Origin: Deltaproteobacteria bacterium
Lineage (GTDB): Bacteria > Desulfobacterota > Desulfobaccia > Desulfobaccales > 0-14-0-80-60-11
Reading direction: 5' to 3'
NCBI GenBank assembly: GCA_016208235.1
Contig: JACQYN010000066.1
Coordinates: forward strand, 1 to 32,494
Length of the DNA: 32,494 nt
Each line of letters opens with the position of its first letter. The first letter of the stretch is position 1. Positions 1 to 8,222 of the stretch are shown here, piece by piece. The notes beneath the pieces are model-generated. The model had not been told where the DNA came from, made no database searches, and saw nothing but the letters and a program-made list of their open reading frames with translations. The position numbers were made by a program, and so were the translations under genes.

Positions 1-7
1 AGAATGA

Positions 8-250
8 CCAGGACGTCAGAGAGTAACGCCTTGTAGAAGAAGCCGGGGAAAGGGCAAAAATACGGTTGATTGGCCGAGACAATCATATTGGGCACCCAAA
101 CCGATTGGCCGCAGGACCCTTCCGCCCTTCAGAACCCAACCCACTTGCCTTCGGGAATACCTGGCAGCGATCAAGGAGCTTCAACGATCCCCTCTCATTG
201 CCAAACTCCGGGCACTGGGGTGCTGCAAAGCTGGCAGACTCCGGCGGTAA
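8..250 (+). other. possible 3' end of a gene running into amrS (weak)
   Basis: A plus-strand frame is open from just after a stop at 5-7 to a stop at 248-250 and overlaps the 3' end of the minus-strand AmrS gene. Its last part reads protein-like (for example REYLAAIKELQ followed by SPLIAKLRALGCC), but I recognise no family. There is no convincing start or ribosome binding site inside the window. It may be the C-terminal end of a decayed gene or a chance open frame. Apart from this, bases 1-194 show nothing. Confidence 0.18.
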
Positions 251-1250
251 GGCGCTTAGCAGTGACGGTGAAGATGTGCCGGGAAATGATCTCCCGGCTG
301 CACCCCGGGCAAAAGGTATTTTCCCAGGTGTGGCCCGGCACATTCCCCAGATAGGGGAAGCATACGCCTGCGGCCCGGGCGAGTTGATAGGCTGCTTCCA
401 GCTGCTTCACCGGGGTGGCGGGAAGGTCAAGCAAGTGATACGCAGGGTGAAACCGGGTGAGATGCCAGGGGGTGCTTTTGCTCAAATCGCCGATGAGCCA
501 GTTAGCAATGCTCTGTAAAGTCGCTTCATCATCATTGACACCAGGAATAAGGTTGGTCACCACCTCCACCCACATACCCCAACGGCGCCTGGCCCGGACT
601 GCTGCCTGCCGGATGGCTTCGGGCTCTTTCAGGTGAGCCAAAACCTCGTAAGTCTGGGGATGGTAACCTTTGATATCAACCCGGTAAACATCCAGGTGGG
701 GACCCAGAGCATCCACCGCCTCCAGGGTCAGAGCCCCGTTGGTGACGATGTTGGTGAACAGGCCGGCCTGCCGGGCCAGGGGGGCGGTGTCCAGGATGTA
801 CTCCAGCCACAGGGCCGGCTCGTTGAAGGTCCAGGAGATTCCTACGGCTCCTTGACGGACCGCCAAGGCTACCAGTTCCTCAGGGCCGAGATACTGGGTG
901 TATTTGAGCTTTCGGTCCAGGTCGGCGTGGGCCAACTCCCAGTTCTGGCAGCCAGGGCAGCGAAAGTTGCAGCCCAAGCTCCCCAGGGAAAGCCACATGC
1001 TGCCTGGGAGGAAATGGAAGACCGGCTTCTTTTCTATGGGATTTAGAGACCAAGAAGCCACTCGTCCATAAATCAGGCTGTAAAGGCTGCCGTCCCGGTT
1101 TTCCCGGGTGCGGCACCACCCTCGGCCTCCCGGCGGAATAACGCAGCGCCGCAGGCAGGTGTGACAGCGCACTCGGCCATGGGAGAGTTTTTCAACCAAA
1201 AGGGCCGGATGGCCCTCCATAGGGGCTGCAAGGCTCGCAGTTAGGACCAT
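195..1250 (-). CDS. amrS: AmmeMemoRadiSam-type radical SAM enzyme (AmrS-like)
   Basis: A 351-residue cytoplasmic radical SAM protein related to pyruvate-formate-lyase activators and matching the AmrS branch. The radical SAM cluster motif CX3CX2C is Cys94/Cys98/Cys101 (GCNFRCPGCQNWE). An N-terminal cysteine set (C29, C32, C36, C46) precedes it, as in AmrS proteins, and more cysteines sit near the C-terminus (FCPGCSREI). GISWTFNEPALWLEY is the usual GG/NEP-type SAM-binding strand. The family is normally encoded near an AMMECR1 and a Memo-like protein; neither is in the window, so substrate and role are unknown. The start at 1250 lacks a clear Shine-Dalgarno; Met11 (1220) is an alternative. It is transcribed divergently from the next radical SAM gene with 64 bp between. 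Confidence 0.85.
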   Translation of the reverse strand: MVLTASLAAPMEGHPALLVEKLSHGRVRCHTCLRRCVIPPGGRGWCRTRENRDGSLYSLIYGRVASWSLNPIEKKPVFHFLPGSMWLSLGSLGCNFRCPGCQNWELAHADLDRKLKYTQYLGPEELVALAVRQGAVGISWTFNEPALWLEYILDTAPLARQAGLFTNIVTNGALTLEAVDALGPHLDVYRVDIKGYHPQTYEVLAHLKEPEAIRQAAVRARRRWGMWVEVVTNLIPGVNDDEATLQSIANWLIGDLSKSTPWHLTRFHPAYHLLDLPATPVKQLEAAYQLARAAGVCFPYLGNVPGHTWENTFCPGCSREIISRHIFTVTAKRLTAGVCQLCSTPVPGVWQ

Positions 1251-1314
1251 TTTGTCTGGGGTGTGTGGTGATTAAATATTAAGTTATATTTTATCTAAAA
1301 AGTATCTAAGAACA
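1251..1314. promoter_or_regulatory. divergent AT-rich promoter region between two radical SAM genes
   Basis: The 64-bp spacer between the two divergent starts is far more AT-rich than the flanking genes (runs such as TTAAATATTAAG and TATTTTATC). It must hold the start signals of both genes. I see no clear -35/-10 pair or operator, so the assignment rests on position and composition only. Confidence 0.35.
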
Positions 1315-2049
1315 ATGTACGATCCACTGGAGTTAGGCCGGCAGACAGCCAGGATTGTGTGCCGGGGGACCGCGCGCAAGTACTACCGTTTCCGGCCAGC
1401 CCGCTTTTATGGTGGTATCGCCACCGCCGACTGCTTAGGGTGCAACCTACGCTGCGCCTTTTGCTGGGCCTGGGAGCAGTTGCACCAGGTGCAAAAGTTG
1501 GGGCAGTTTTATGAGGCGAAGGAAGTGGCTGAGCGCCTCGCGGCCATCGCCCGGAAAAAGGGCTTTTCCCAGGTGCGCCTTAGTGGCAACGAGCCCACCC
1601 TGGGGATGACCCACCTGATAGAGGTTCTTCGCCATCTGCCCCAGGAGCTGGCTTTCATCCTGGAGACCAATGGCATCATCCTGGGTGCGGAAGCCCAGTG
1701 GGCCAAAGAACTGGCGGTCTTCCCGCAGGTATTCGCCCGGGTCAGTCTTAAAGGCTGTACTCCTGAGGAATTCTCGCACCTTACCGGAGCCGTTCCGGAA
1801 GGCTTCGCTCTCCAGCTCAAGGCCCTGGAGCACCTGCTCGCGGCCGGAATCGACTGCCATGCCGCAGTGATGGTAAGTTTCTCACCAGCGGAATCCCGGG
1901 AGAGACTGCGCCACCGCCTGGCCTCCATCCACCCGGCCCTGGGAGATTTCGAACAAGAGGAGCTCATCCTCTACCCCGCGGTGGCCGCGCGCCTGACCAA
2001 ACGAGGGCTGTCCTGCTTTAGCGGCTACCTTCCCGGCAGCTTGCCATAG
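1315..2049 (+). CDS. radical SAM protein of unknown substrate
   Basis: A 244-residue cytoplasmic radical SAM protein. The 4Fe-4S/SAM motif CX3CX2C is Cys43/Cys47/Cys50 (GCNLRCAFCW), followed by the SAM-binding strand around VRLSGNEPTLG (residues ~87-97) and a barrel strand ILETNG. It is short, with no SPASM or other C-terminal cysteine domain, so it resembles the single-domain activase-like group; substrate and partner cannot be read from sequence. It is divergent to the AmrS-like gene, which may mean shared control. Ribosome binding is weak (AAG just before ATG). Its 3' end converges on a BrxC-like remnant on the other strand, six bases or so beyond the stop. Confidence 0.82.
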   Translation: MYDPLELGRQTARIVCRGTARKYYRFRPARFYGGIATADCLGCNLRCAFCWAWEQLHQVQKLGQFYEAKEVAERLAAIARKKGFSQVRLSGNEPTLGMTHLIEVLRHLPQELAFILETNGIILGAEAQWAKELAVFPQVFARVSLKGCTPEEFSHLTGAVPEGFALQLKALEHLLAAGIDCHAAVMVSFSPAESRERLRHRLASIHPALGDFEQEELILYPAVAARLTKRGLSCFSGYLPGSLP

Positions 2050-2054
2050 ATTAA

Positions 2055-2581
2055 AAAAACCGGCCTTCCACAGGAAAAGAGTCTGACAACCGGTCGGCAA
2101 TCGGACCCGCTCGATTTTTTCTTCCGGAGCGAACAATTCCTGGACCCGCTTGATGACGCCATCCTTTATGGCCTCCACCACGAGGTGGGGCACAGACTTG
2201 GCGCCCTCTTTGATCACCAGGTTCAGGCCATGCTCGCCATCGTGAAAAACCGTAGGCAAGGCATTCAGATTGGCCGCGGTGAGAAATTCATTGGCTTCGG
2301 TCCCTTTCAGATGACGGATGCCCATTTCCAACTTGGGGTAGAGGTCGGGGATGACCCAGTCCAGGAGTCGGCCCAGGACCTCAGGGAGAGATTGCCCCAG
2401 AGAGGAGCCATCCCGCTGCACGCCCCGGAAAAACCCCGCTCCGGATTGCAGGGCTTCGGCCAGCTTCGTGCGCAGCTCCCGCTGATAACGGTCGCGGCGG
2501 ATTTTTTCCTCCATTAAACAGGAGGTCTCTTCTGGAGTAAGTTTTCCTTAGGGCGGCAAGACGCTCGTGCTCGGCCACCAT
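2055..2581 (-). pseudogene. remnant of a BREX BrxC/PglY-like ATPase (C-terminal region)
   Basis: On the minus strand a stretch of about 150 residues resembles, by my recollection of the family, the C-terminal region of the large BREX ATPase BrxC: VIPDLYPKLEMG, then LTAANLNALPTVFHDG and GLNLVIKEG. The best frame begins at 2514 with no ribosome binding site, and a second frame (2581 to ~2510, AEHERLAALRKTYSRRDLL) continues the coding character upstream, so a frameshift lies near 2515. Full-length BrxC exceeds 1000 residues and no other BREX gene is present. The open frame runs on antisense into the radical SAM gene, so the true remnant ends near 2055. I infer a dead defence-system fragment; the family call is moderate. 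Confidence 0.5.
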
Positions 2582-2875
2582 CTCTCTGGACGGATAGGGA
2601 TTTAGGCTGGGTTAATCAGGTAGACAGAAAGATACTGCTAATTTGTATAGTATATATTTTTAACATGGTCTATCCGGCAATCGAAGCAAAAAATGTTAAG
2701 GCCATTAAATCCATATATTTACAGTGGTTGCCGTATTTTCGCTCGTTTAAAGGACCTTCAAAGATTCTACCTTGCTCTGACTTCCTGGCAATTTCTCAAG
2801 TGAACATCGGCAAAGGCATGACCAGGACAGTTTTAAACCGACTTCCTACTGAGGGGCGCTTAAACTTTTTATCTT
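2582..2875. other. AT-rich spacer with no supported gene
   Basis: About 290 bases between the BrxC-like remnant and repeat copy A. A 70-codon plus-strand frame (2665-2877) exists but has no ribosome binding site, no recognisable motif and odd composition, so I do not call it. A stretch rich in TATA (2640-2665) is the only notable feature. Confidence 0.4.
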
Positions 2876-3015
2876 AACCGAGACCCAGCCCGGCTTGCAC
2901 TAAGGAAGAGGGAAAAGCTGAAATGTCTGGCGCGGTAAGGTACGCCAAATGGTTTCAAGGGGTTAGGTCATTCAGCCTAACCCCTCTCTTTTTGATTCCC
3001 CACTTTATTCCCCAC
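2876..3015 (+). repeat. dispersed repeat family, copy A (internally deleted), with twin ATTCCCCAC
   Basis: This stretch shares the order of elements seen at 4341-4474, 12256-12361 and 15003-15106: a leader AACCGAGxCCCA, then GGAA.AGCT, then TCTGGCGCGGTAAGG, then ACGCCAAA. Copy A lacks the middle segment (CAGAAAGTTCGAAAATCTTC and following) found in the others. It is followed by a GGGTTAG...CTAACCC hairpin and by two ATTCCCCAC 9-mers at 2995-3003 and 3007-3015, spaced 12 bases start to start. The same 9-mer pair with identical spacing follows copy D. I infer a relic of an integrative element end or attachment region. Confidence 0.55.
2959..2994 (+). terminator. intrinsic-terminator-like hairpin in repeat copy A
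   Basis: GGGGTTAGG (2959-2967) pairs perfectly with CCTAACCCC (2976-2984) over an 8-base loop and is followed by TCTCTTTTT. No intact gene lies just upstream on the plus strand, so it belongs to the repeat rather than to a present operon. Confidence 0.6.
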
Positions 3016-3088
3016 ATGCCATCCAAATTTGGCTCCCCAAACGGTCACCGAAGCCTGTCCAAACCAGCGGCCACAAAAAGGACAACGC

Positions 3089-4022
3089 CTATGGTCTTGG
3101 AGCTTTTTGCCCTGGCGGAGAAGATGAGGAAACCTGGACCTGGAAGACCGGTGGGTCTACCAGTTGGAAGGTGCCCGAGGCGATGCTGACGCGGCCCTGG
3201 GTCTTGGCGAACTCCTCCAGGATGCGGGAGAAGATGCGGTCCTTGATGCTGCGGCGCTTCTTGTAATCCACAATATAGCGCACCTTGAATTCGATCCAGT
3301 TGTCGGTGAAGACCATAGTCACCGCCGAGTCGATCAAGGAGGCGTCGATGAAGTATTTCTTGACCGCATCTTTCCAGGCCTTTTTGGCGTGGCCGACATA
3401 ATCGCCGACGATCTCATTGATCACGTCGTCCAGGATGCGGCGGGCCAGCTGGTGGTCGTCGCCGTGTTTCACGGGCACGGTGATTTCATCCCAGAGGAAG
3501 GGGAAGTCGGCGGAGTAGTTGATCACCGGCTCCTTGAAGATGGAGCTGTTGGGAATGCGGACGATGCGGCCGGTGAAGAGATCGGCCTCCACCCAGACGC
3601 CGCACTCCATGAGGGTGGTGCGCAGGACGCTGATGTCGATGACGTCGCCTCGGATGGCGCCCACCTGGATGCGGTCGCCGGGGGACATAGAGTCGACTGA
3701 AGGAGATGGCCAGCCAGCCGGCGCAGTTGACCAGGACCTCCTGGAAGACGAAGGCCGCCCCGGCCCCGGCCACCCCCAAGCCCACCACCAGCCCGGAGAG
3801 GACGTCCCGAAAGATGATGGCCAGAAAGAGGAAGACGGCGGCATAGCCCGCCAGGGAGAGAAACTTGTGGACGCGATAGCGGGTTTGGGGATCCTGGATA
3901 TCCCGGGCCAGGTAACGGTTCAGGAGGTACACCGCCAGGCGCGCCACCAACAACACCCCCAGGATCAGGAGGAGTTTGTCGACGGTGGGGTCAACAAGCC
4001 AGCGCCTCAAAAGATCTGGCAT
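3089..4022 (-). pseudogene. mscS: MscS-family mechanosensitive channel, frameshifted
   Basis: Two overlapping minus-strand frames together encode one small-conductance mechanosensitive channel of the inner membrane. The first (start 4022) gives two to three membrane segments and the Gly/Ala-rich pore helix VVGLGVAGAGAAFVFQEVL; the second carries the cytoplasmic MscS beta domain and the mixed C-terminal domain (PGDRIQVGAIRGDVIDI, then RIPNSSIFKEPVINYS). They meet at a run of five G at 3680-3684. Removing one base there restores SRLYVPGDRIQVG, the expected junction, and a protein of about 310 residues. The lesion is either a real inactivating insertion or a homopolymer sequencing error. The start at 4022 has only a weak AAGAGA upstream. 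Confidence 0.8.
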
Positions 4023-4105
4023 TGGATTCTCTTAAATTGGGGTGGCCTGTAATGAGAAACCATTATTTTGTGCGCCATCACCGCGGTCTTTACCAGCCCA
4101 TAAGA

Positions 4106-4220
4106 TTATCCCGCCCAGTGGATATGATTGAGATCTCGGTCCCAGTCATGGAGGTAAGCCTTGCCGGTGAGGGAGTCGATATGCATTACTGGAATCCATA
4201 GCATAGGTATTTCTCGTGCT
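4106..4220 (-). pseudogene. short protein fragment, unidentified
   Basis: A minus-strand frame ending at a stop at 4106-4108 reads MLWIPVMHIDSLTGKAYLHD and then WDRDLNHIHWAG. The codon use and residue mix look protein-like, but the frame is only about 35 codons, has no ribosome binding site and no family I recognise. I take it as the C-terminal scrap of a lost gene in the decayed spacer between mscS and cstA. Confidence 0.25.
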
Positions 4221-4340
4221 CAACAAAAAAGCGCCGGCAGCTTTCCGCTAACCGACGCCTCCCCTCCCGGTTGTCAGTGCCACAAGAGGTTATCCCGTGG
4301 CCCTGGTGGTTATGCCGCTTTTTTGCCCTTAGACGTGGAT

Positions 4341-4474
4341 TTAACCGAGTCCCAAACCAGCCTCTGTCAGTGAAGGAGGAAGCGCTAAAAAGTCCGGAGC
4401 GGTAAGACAGAAAGTTCGAAAATCTTCTATAAAGGGCGCCACGAAAAAATAACCCCTTGATATTTCAAGGGGTT
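4341..4474 (+). repeat. dispersed repeat family, copy B
   Basis: Best preserved copy with copy C. The leader TTAACCGAGTCCC (4341-) is followed by GGAGGAAGCGCTAAAAA, GTCCGGAGCGGTAAGACAG, then AAAGTTCGAAAATCTTC and TATAAAGGGCGCCAC (to about 4442), and by a perfect hairpin at 4451-4474. Copies C (12256-12361) and D (15003-15042) match the core with scattered changes. It does not code for a protein in any frame I trust, and no family name is known to me. Confidence 0.6.
4443..4474 (-). terminator. likely terminator of the usp-cstA operon
   Basis: AACCCCTTGA (4451-4460) and TCAAGGGGTT (4465-4474) form a perfect 10-bp stem with a 4-base loop. Read on the minus strand it is followed by ATTTTTTC (4443-4449), the layout of an intrinsic terminator about 160 bases downstream of the cstA stop codon. 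It is also the hairpin of repeat copy B, so the repeat may have been recruited as a terminator. Confidence 0.6.
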
Positions 4475-4636
4475 TTATATTGTTCCTATGGCGCTATGAA
4501 AACTGGGGAGTTCCGAACTAGGAGGCGGATTGACGACCGGCCAGCCAGCAGACCGAGGTATTCCAGGCCAACCGATGCCAGTCATCTCCCCGGTGAAAGC
4601 CTGTCGACCATCCAGCTCTTAAAAGTCGGCGCCCCC

Positions 4637-6448
4637 TTATTCCGGCGCCACCTCCAGCACCTGCTCGCCGTATTCGTCCAAAACCGGGGTTTTTACCTTC
4701 AGGAGTTCATACCATCTTTTAAACGCCCCGATAAAGACAATGACCATGAGAATCATGATGATCACGGATAAGGTCGCCAGCAGATACAGCTTTTTGGGAA
4801 GAAAGTTGGCGGTAACATTTTGGTATCCGGCGATCATGGTGATAAAGGCCATGATAATCCCCGGCACGGCGGTACACCAGGCGTATCGGGCCTTGTTCAT
4901 CCTAATGATCATGGTCGTACCGATGATGAGGCCGCTTGACGCCAAGAGCTGGTTGCTCATGCCAAACAGCGGCCAGATGGTGGAAATATCGCCGGTGTAA
5001 ACCAGATACCCCCAGGAGAACGTAAAGAGGAGACTGGTGATGATGATGCCGGGCACCCATCCCCGTTCCAGGAACTTGGGAATGAGTTTCCCAATCATTT
5101 CCTGGAGAAAGAACCGCCCGACCCGGGTGCCGGTATCCACCGCGGTCAGAATAAACACCGCCTCAAACATGATGGCGTAGTGGTACCAATAAGCCATTAA
5201 GCCTTTCATCACAGGGATGGAAGAGAAGATATAGGCCATGCCGACGGCGAGAGAAACAGCGCCGCCCGGCCTACCCGCCACCTGTTCCCCCACCGCCTGG
5301 GAAAGTTCGGGAAGATTAACCGGAGTCATACCCAGGTTCTGATAGACTGCCGGCAGGGTGTTAATGGCGAAGTAGTCTGCCGGAACCAAGACGCAGGCGG
5401 AAACCAGGGCCATAATGGCCACAAAGCCTTCCACCAGCATGGCGCCGTAGCCTACGAATAAAACATCTCGTTCATTACCGATCATCTTGGGGCTGGTGCC
5501 GGTGCCGATGATGGCATGGAATCCAGATATGGCGCCGCAAGCAATGGTGATAAAGACAAAGGGGAAAACCGCGCCGGGAATTATGGGGCCGCCCCCGCTG
5601 ACATACTTGGTGACCGGCTCCATCAGGAACTCCGGCCGCACCCAGATAATTCCCAGGGCCAGCATGACGACGGTCCCTATCTTAAGGTAGGTGGAGAGGT
5701 AATCCCGGGGGCAAAGGAGCAGCCAGACCGGCAGAGCCGAAGCGATAAAGCCATAGATCGGAATAATAACTGATATCTGTTTTTTGGATAAGGTGAAGAT
5801 GGCGGCCAGAGTGGGATGTGCCACCACATAAGGACCGGCAAACACCGCCGCCGCGAGCAGGACGACACCGATTATACTGGCGCCAAGCACGTCGTCATGC
5901 CGCCAGACATGCAGATAGATCCCCATCAAGAGGGCGATGGGCATGGTTGAAAATACCGTGAAAGTCCCCCAGGGACTGGCGAACATGGCGTTGACCACGG
6001 CGATGGAAAGACCCGCCAGGGTAAGAATGAGGATGAAGAGGATGGCTATGGAAGCCACGGTGCCAACGGTCTTGCCGATTTCGTTTTCGGCAATTTTTGC
6101 CAGGCTTTGACCTTTATGCCGGACCGAGGCAAAGAGGACGACCATGTCATGGACCGCGCCGGCGATTACCGCGCCGATTATGATCCACAGAGCGCCCGGC
6201 AGATATCCGAACTGGGCGGCCAGGACCGGCCCCAAAAGCGGGCCGGCCGCAGCGATGGCCGCGAAATGATGCCCAAAGAGCACATATTTATTGGTCTTGA
6301 CGTAATCAATGCCATCGGCCAGTTTCACCGCTGGCGTCAGCCTATCCACCTTCAGTCCCAGAACTTTGTTGGCGATGAATAAGCCGTAAAACCGGTAGCC
6401 GATGGCAAACACACACAACGAAACAAACACCAAGGTTAGAGCGTTCAT
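4637..6448 (-). CDS. cstA: CstA-family carbon starvation/pyruvate transporter
   Basis: A 603-residue inner-membrane protein of the CstA/BtsT family, whose characterised members import pyruvate or peptides in starved cells. Hydrophobic helices fill the chain; family signatures visible are TNKYVLFGHHFAAIAAAGPL, PGALWIIIGAVIAGAVHDM and SGFHAIIGTGTSPKMI. Length is on the short side (E. coli members are about 700 residues). The start at 6448 has a good AGGAGG about 8 bases upstream and lies 33 bp after a universal stress protein gene, so the two form an operon. In E. coli such transporters are controlled by LytS/LytTR-type systems sensing pyruvate, and one such pair lies 3 kb away here. I infer pyruvate or a related acid as the substrate. 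Confidence 0.92.
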   Translation of the reverse strand: MNALTLVFVSLCVFAIGYRFYGLFIANKVLGLKVDRLTPAVKLADGIDYVKTNKYVLFGHHFAAIAAAGPLLGPVLAAQFGYLPGALWIIIGAVIAGAVHDMVVLFASVRHKGQSLAKIAENEIGKTVGTVASIAILFILILTLAGLSIAVVNAMFASPWGTFTVFSTMPIALLMGIYLHVWRHDDVLGASIIGVVLLAAAVFAGPYVVAHPTLAAIFTLSKKQISVIIPIYGFIASALPVWLLLCPRDYLSTYLKIGTVVMLALGIIWVRPEFLMEPVTKYVSGGGPIIPGAVFPFVFITIACGAISGFHAIIGTGTSPKMIGNERDVLFVGYGAMLVEGFVAIMALVSACVLVPADYFAINTLPAVYQNLGMTPVNLPELSQAVGEQVAGRPGGAVSLAVGMAYIFSSIPVMKGLMAYWYHYAIMFEAVFILTAVDTGTRVGRFFLQEMIGKLIPKFLERGWVPGIIITSLLFTFSWGYLVYTGDISTIWPLFGMSNQLLASSGLIIGTTMIIRMNKARYAWCTAVPGIIMAFITMIAGYQNVTANFLPKKLYLLATLSVIIMILMVIVFIGAFKRWYELLKVKTPVLDEYGEQVLEVAPE

Positions 6449-6481
6449 TTACCCCATTCCTCCTTTATTGGCTAGAGCTAA

Positions 6482-6955
6482 CTAATGAGAAAGATAGTAG
6501 ATTTCACTTTTAAGGATAGGCGGTTTAGCTTCCAAGACCCGCAGTAGAAGCACCGGGACCGGGGCATGGCTGACAACTTTTTCGGCCACACTGCCCAGCA
6601 CCCAGGCTACCTCGCCGGCGCCATGCGTGCCCATGGCAATGAGGTCCACCTGGTGGTCCGCGGCATAGGCAATGATCTCCCGCGCCGGCATGCCTTGCTT
6701 ATAGACCCAGGTAACATTAATGCCTTTGGACTTCAAGGCGCTGGCGGTTTGCTTCAAATAGCTTACCGCCGGCAACTTGGCTATCGCCTCTTTCATGGCC
6801 TCTGGGGAAGACTCCTCGATCTCGCCTACCTCGGCAGAGCCCACGGTTATCAGAGTAAGCTGGGCGTCAAATGCTTTGGCCAGCCCTTCTACCTGCGGCA
6901 GGATCTTTGCCGCCAATTCCGAGCCATCCAACGGAACCAAGAGTTTTTTAAACAT
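6482..6955 (-). CDS. universal stress protein (UspA family)
   Basis: A 157-residue single-domain cytoplasmic UspA protein. The N-terminal strand KKLLVPLDGSELA with the conserved Asp is present, and so is the C-terminal nucleotide motif GTHGAGEVAWVLGS followed by VAEKVVSHAPVPVLLLR. The gap between GxxG and the GS pair is eight residues rather than the usual nine, so ATP binding may be altered. The start at 6955 has AGGAGG 6-7 bases upstream. It is the first gene of a unit with cstA 33 bp downstream; USP genes are often paired with membrane transporters and may bind or modulate them. Function beyond that cannot be read. Confidence 0.9.
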   Translation of the reverse strand: MFKKLLVPLDGSELAAKILPQVEGLAKAFDAQLTLITVGSAEVGEIEESSPEAMKEAIAKLPAVSYLKQTASALKSKGINVTWVYKQGMPAREIIAYAADHQVDLIAMGTHGAGEVAWVLGSVAEKVVSHAPVPVLLLRVLEAKPPILKSEIYYLSH

Positions 6956-7005
6956 GATATCCTCCTTCTAAACTGTTAACACATAATTAGGATGCAATGC
7001 TAGAG

Positions 7006-7060
7006 TTGCCGCCCCTGGACATCGGGGATATAATAGTAGTATTCAACAAAATAGGGGCGG
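7006..7060 (+). promoter_or_regulatory. sigma70-type promoter overlapping a long-spaced inverted repeat
   Basis: TTGCCG (7006-7011), 17 bases, then TATAAT (7029-7034) make a good plus-strand sigma70 promoter pointing at the BASS transporter gene. Around it CCGCCCCT (7009-7016) and AGGGGCGG (7053-7060) form an exact inverted repeat with 36 bases between. Being in the divergent usp/BASS control region, the repeat could be a regulator site for both directions; which regulator binds is unknown. Confidence 0.45.
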
Positions 7061-7074
7061 GTGGTATTTTTATC

Positions 7075-7102
7075 TTGACCTTTACTCTCCCCAATGTAAA
7101 AT
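7075..7102 (+). promoter_or_regulatory. sigma70-type promoter upstream of the BASS transporter
   Basis: TTGACC (7075-7080), a 16-base spacer and TAAAAT (7097-7102) in AT-rich DNA. It would give a leader of about 160 bases before the start at 7272. I see no strong hairpin or riboswitch-like pattern in that leader. Confidence 0.45.
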
Positions 7103-7271
7103 ATACATTATTGTGAGCCAGGGTCTTCGCTATGTCTTTCCAAATGTTCCCCGCATATTATCTTTAGTTCCTTTAACACCTTTCGTTACTTGAACTTATT
7201 GTAACACCATAAGTGGTTAAGAGGACTTTTTCTTTTAAAGAATATCAAGTAATATCTACTGGATTGCATTA

Positions 7272-8222
7272 ATGCTCAGAATTAAAGATATAGTTCTTTT
7301 GATAGTGGTCTTCAACAGCATGGCGGCAGGTGTTATCTGGCCCAATGAGGTCTGTAAGTTAGGCGCCTTCCTGCCATGGATCCTTATGGGTTTGCTTTTC
7401 TTGGCCTTCCTCAAGGTTTTTCCGTCCGCCATTTGGGATACCCTGCGACAATATCCCGTCAAGCTGGCCCTGTTAATCCTGACCAAGCTGATAATGTTGC
7501 CCTTAATAATCTATCCCTTGGTTATAAAACTTATCCCGGCCTACGCCCTGGGTCTACTCTTGTTGGCTGGGGTCTCTACCGGGTTGTCGGCCCCCTTCTT
7601 TACCGGTTTAGTAGGGGCCAACATTCCTCTGGTACTGGCCATGACGGTGGTTACCACTTTATTATTGCCCTTGACCCTGCCACTTATGGTCAAAGTCCTG
7701 GTTGGCAAGGAGCTGAATTTCGACCTGATGGGCCTGGCCGGACTCATGGCCACCATGATCTTCGTTCCGCTTCTGGCCTCCGGTTTCTCCCGGCGGTTGT
7801 TACCAAGGCTGTCAGCCTGGCTGGAGAAGCACTCTTACCCCCTATCCCTGGTCCTTTTCGCCGCCATGAACCTGGGCGCCTTTGGTCTCTATGCTCCTTT
7901 CTTAAAAGCCAACCAATCTCAGGTAGTTATCTCGATTCTGATTAGCTTTGGTTTAGGGGCCTTTCTGGCAACTTTTGGAGTGCTATTGTTCTGGTCCAGC
8001 CCGCCCCCGGAAAGGACCGCGGCGGCCGGTGCCTTGAGCTGGATTAATAACGTCCTCGTCATCGTTTTGGGCAATTATTTGAATGATCCCCTGACCTCGG
8101 TCTTGGCAGCCCTTTACTTGATTCCTTATTATGTCCTGATCATTCCCTTGAGCCATCTCAACGGGGGCTTGAGGAATCGAGGAGATTTTGGCAAGCCCCC
8201 TGTTAATGACTATAAAGAATAG
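7272..8222 (+). CDS. bile acid:sodium symporter-like (BASS/SBF fold) membrane transporter
   Basis: A 316-residue polytopic inner-membrane protein with about nine to ten hydrophobic helices, matching the bile-acid:sodium symporter (SBF/BASS) superfamily. The Gly/Ser-rich segment LLLAGVSTGLSAPFFTGLVGAN and the later AAGALSWINNVLVIVLGN correspond to the two unwound core helices. BASS members carry pyruvate, other organic acids or arsenite; here the neighbours (CstA, 2-hydroxyacid dehydrogenase, LytSR) favour a small organic acid, which is inference. The start at 7272 lacks a visible ribosome binding site; Met17 (7320) is an alternative but would cut the first helix. Its last 20 bases overlap the convergent FMN enzyme gene. 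Confidence 0.75.
   Translation: MLRIKDIVLLIVVFNSMAAGVIWPNEVCKLGAFLPWILMGLLFLAFLKVFPSAIWDTLRQYPVKLALLILTKLIMLPLIIYPLVIKLIPAYALGLLLLAGVSTGLSAPFFTGLVGANIPLVLAMTVVTTLLLPLTLPLMVKVLVGKELNFDLMGLAGLMATMIFVPLLASGFSRRLLPRLSAWLEKHSYPLSLVLFAAMNLGAFGLYAPFLKANQSQVVISILISFGLGAFLATFGVLLFWSSPPPERTAAAGALSWINNVLVIVLGNYLNDPLTSVLAALYLIPYYVLIIPLSHLNGGLRNRGDFGKPPVNDYKE

Noticed and set aside
2665-2877. 70-codon plus-strand ORF in the spacer before repeat copy A
   Set aside because: No ribosome binding site, no motif, AT-rich chance-like composition, and its end runs into the repeat leader.
4390-4442. tRNA T-arm-like stretch AGAAAGTTCGAAAATCTTCT in the dispersed repeat
   Set aside because: The arm does not pair properly and there is no anticodon or acceptor stem around it.
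6950-7040. Sigma54 promoter for usp-cstA (GGCAA ... TTGCA on the minus strand)
   Set aside because: The spacing between GG and GC is 13 bases rather than the required 10.
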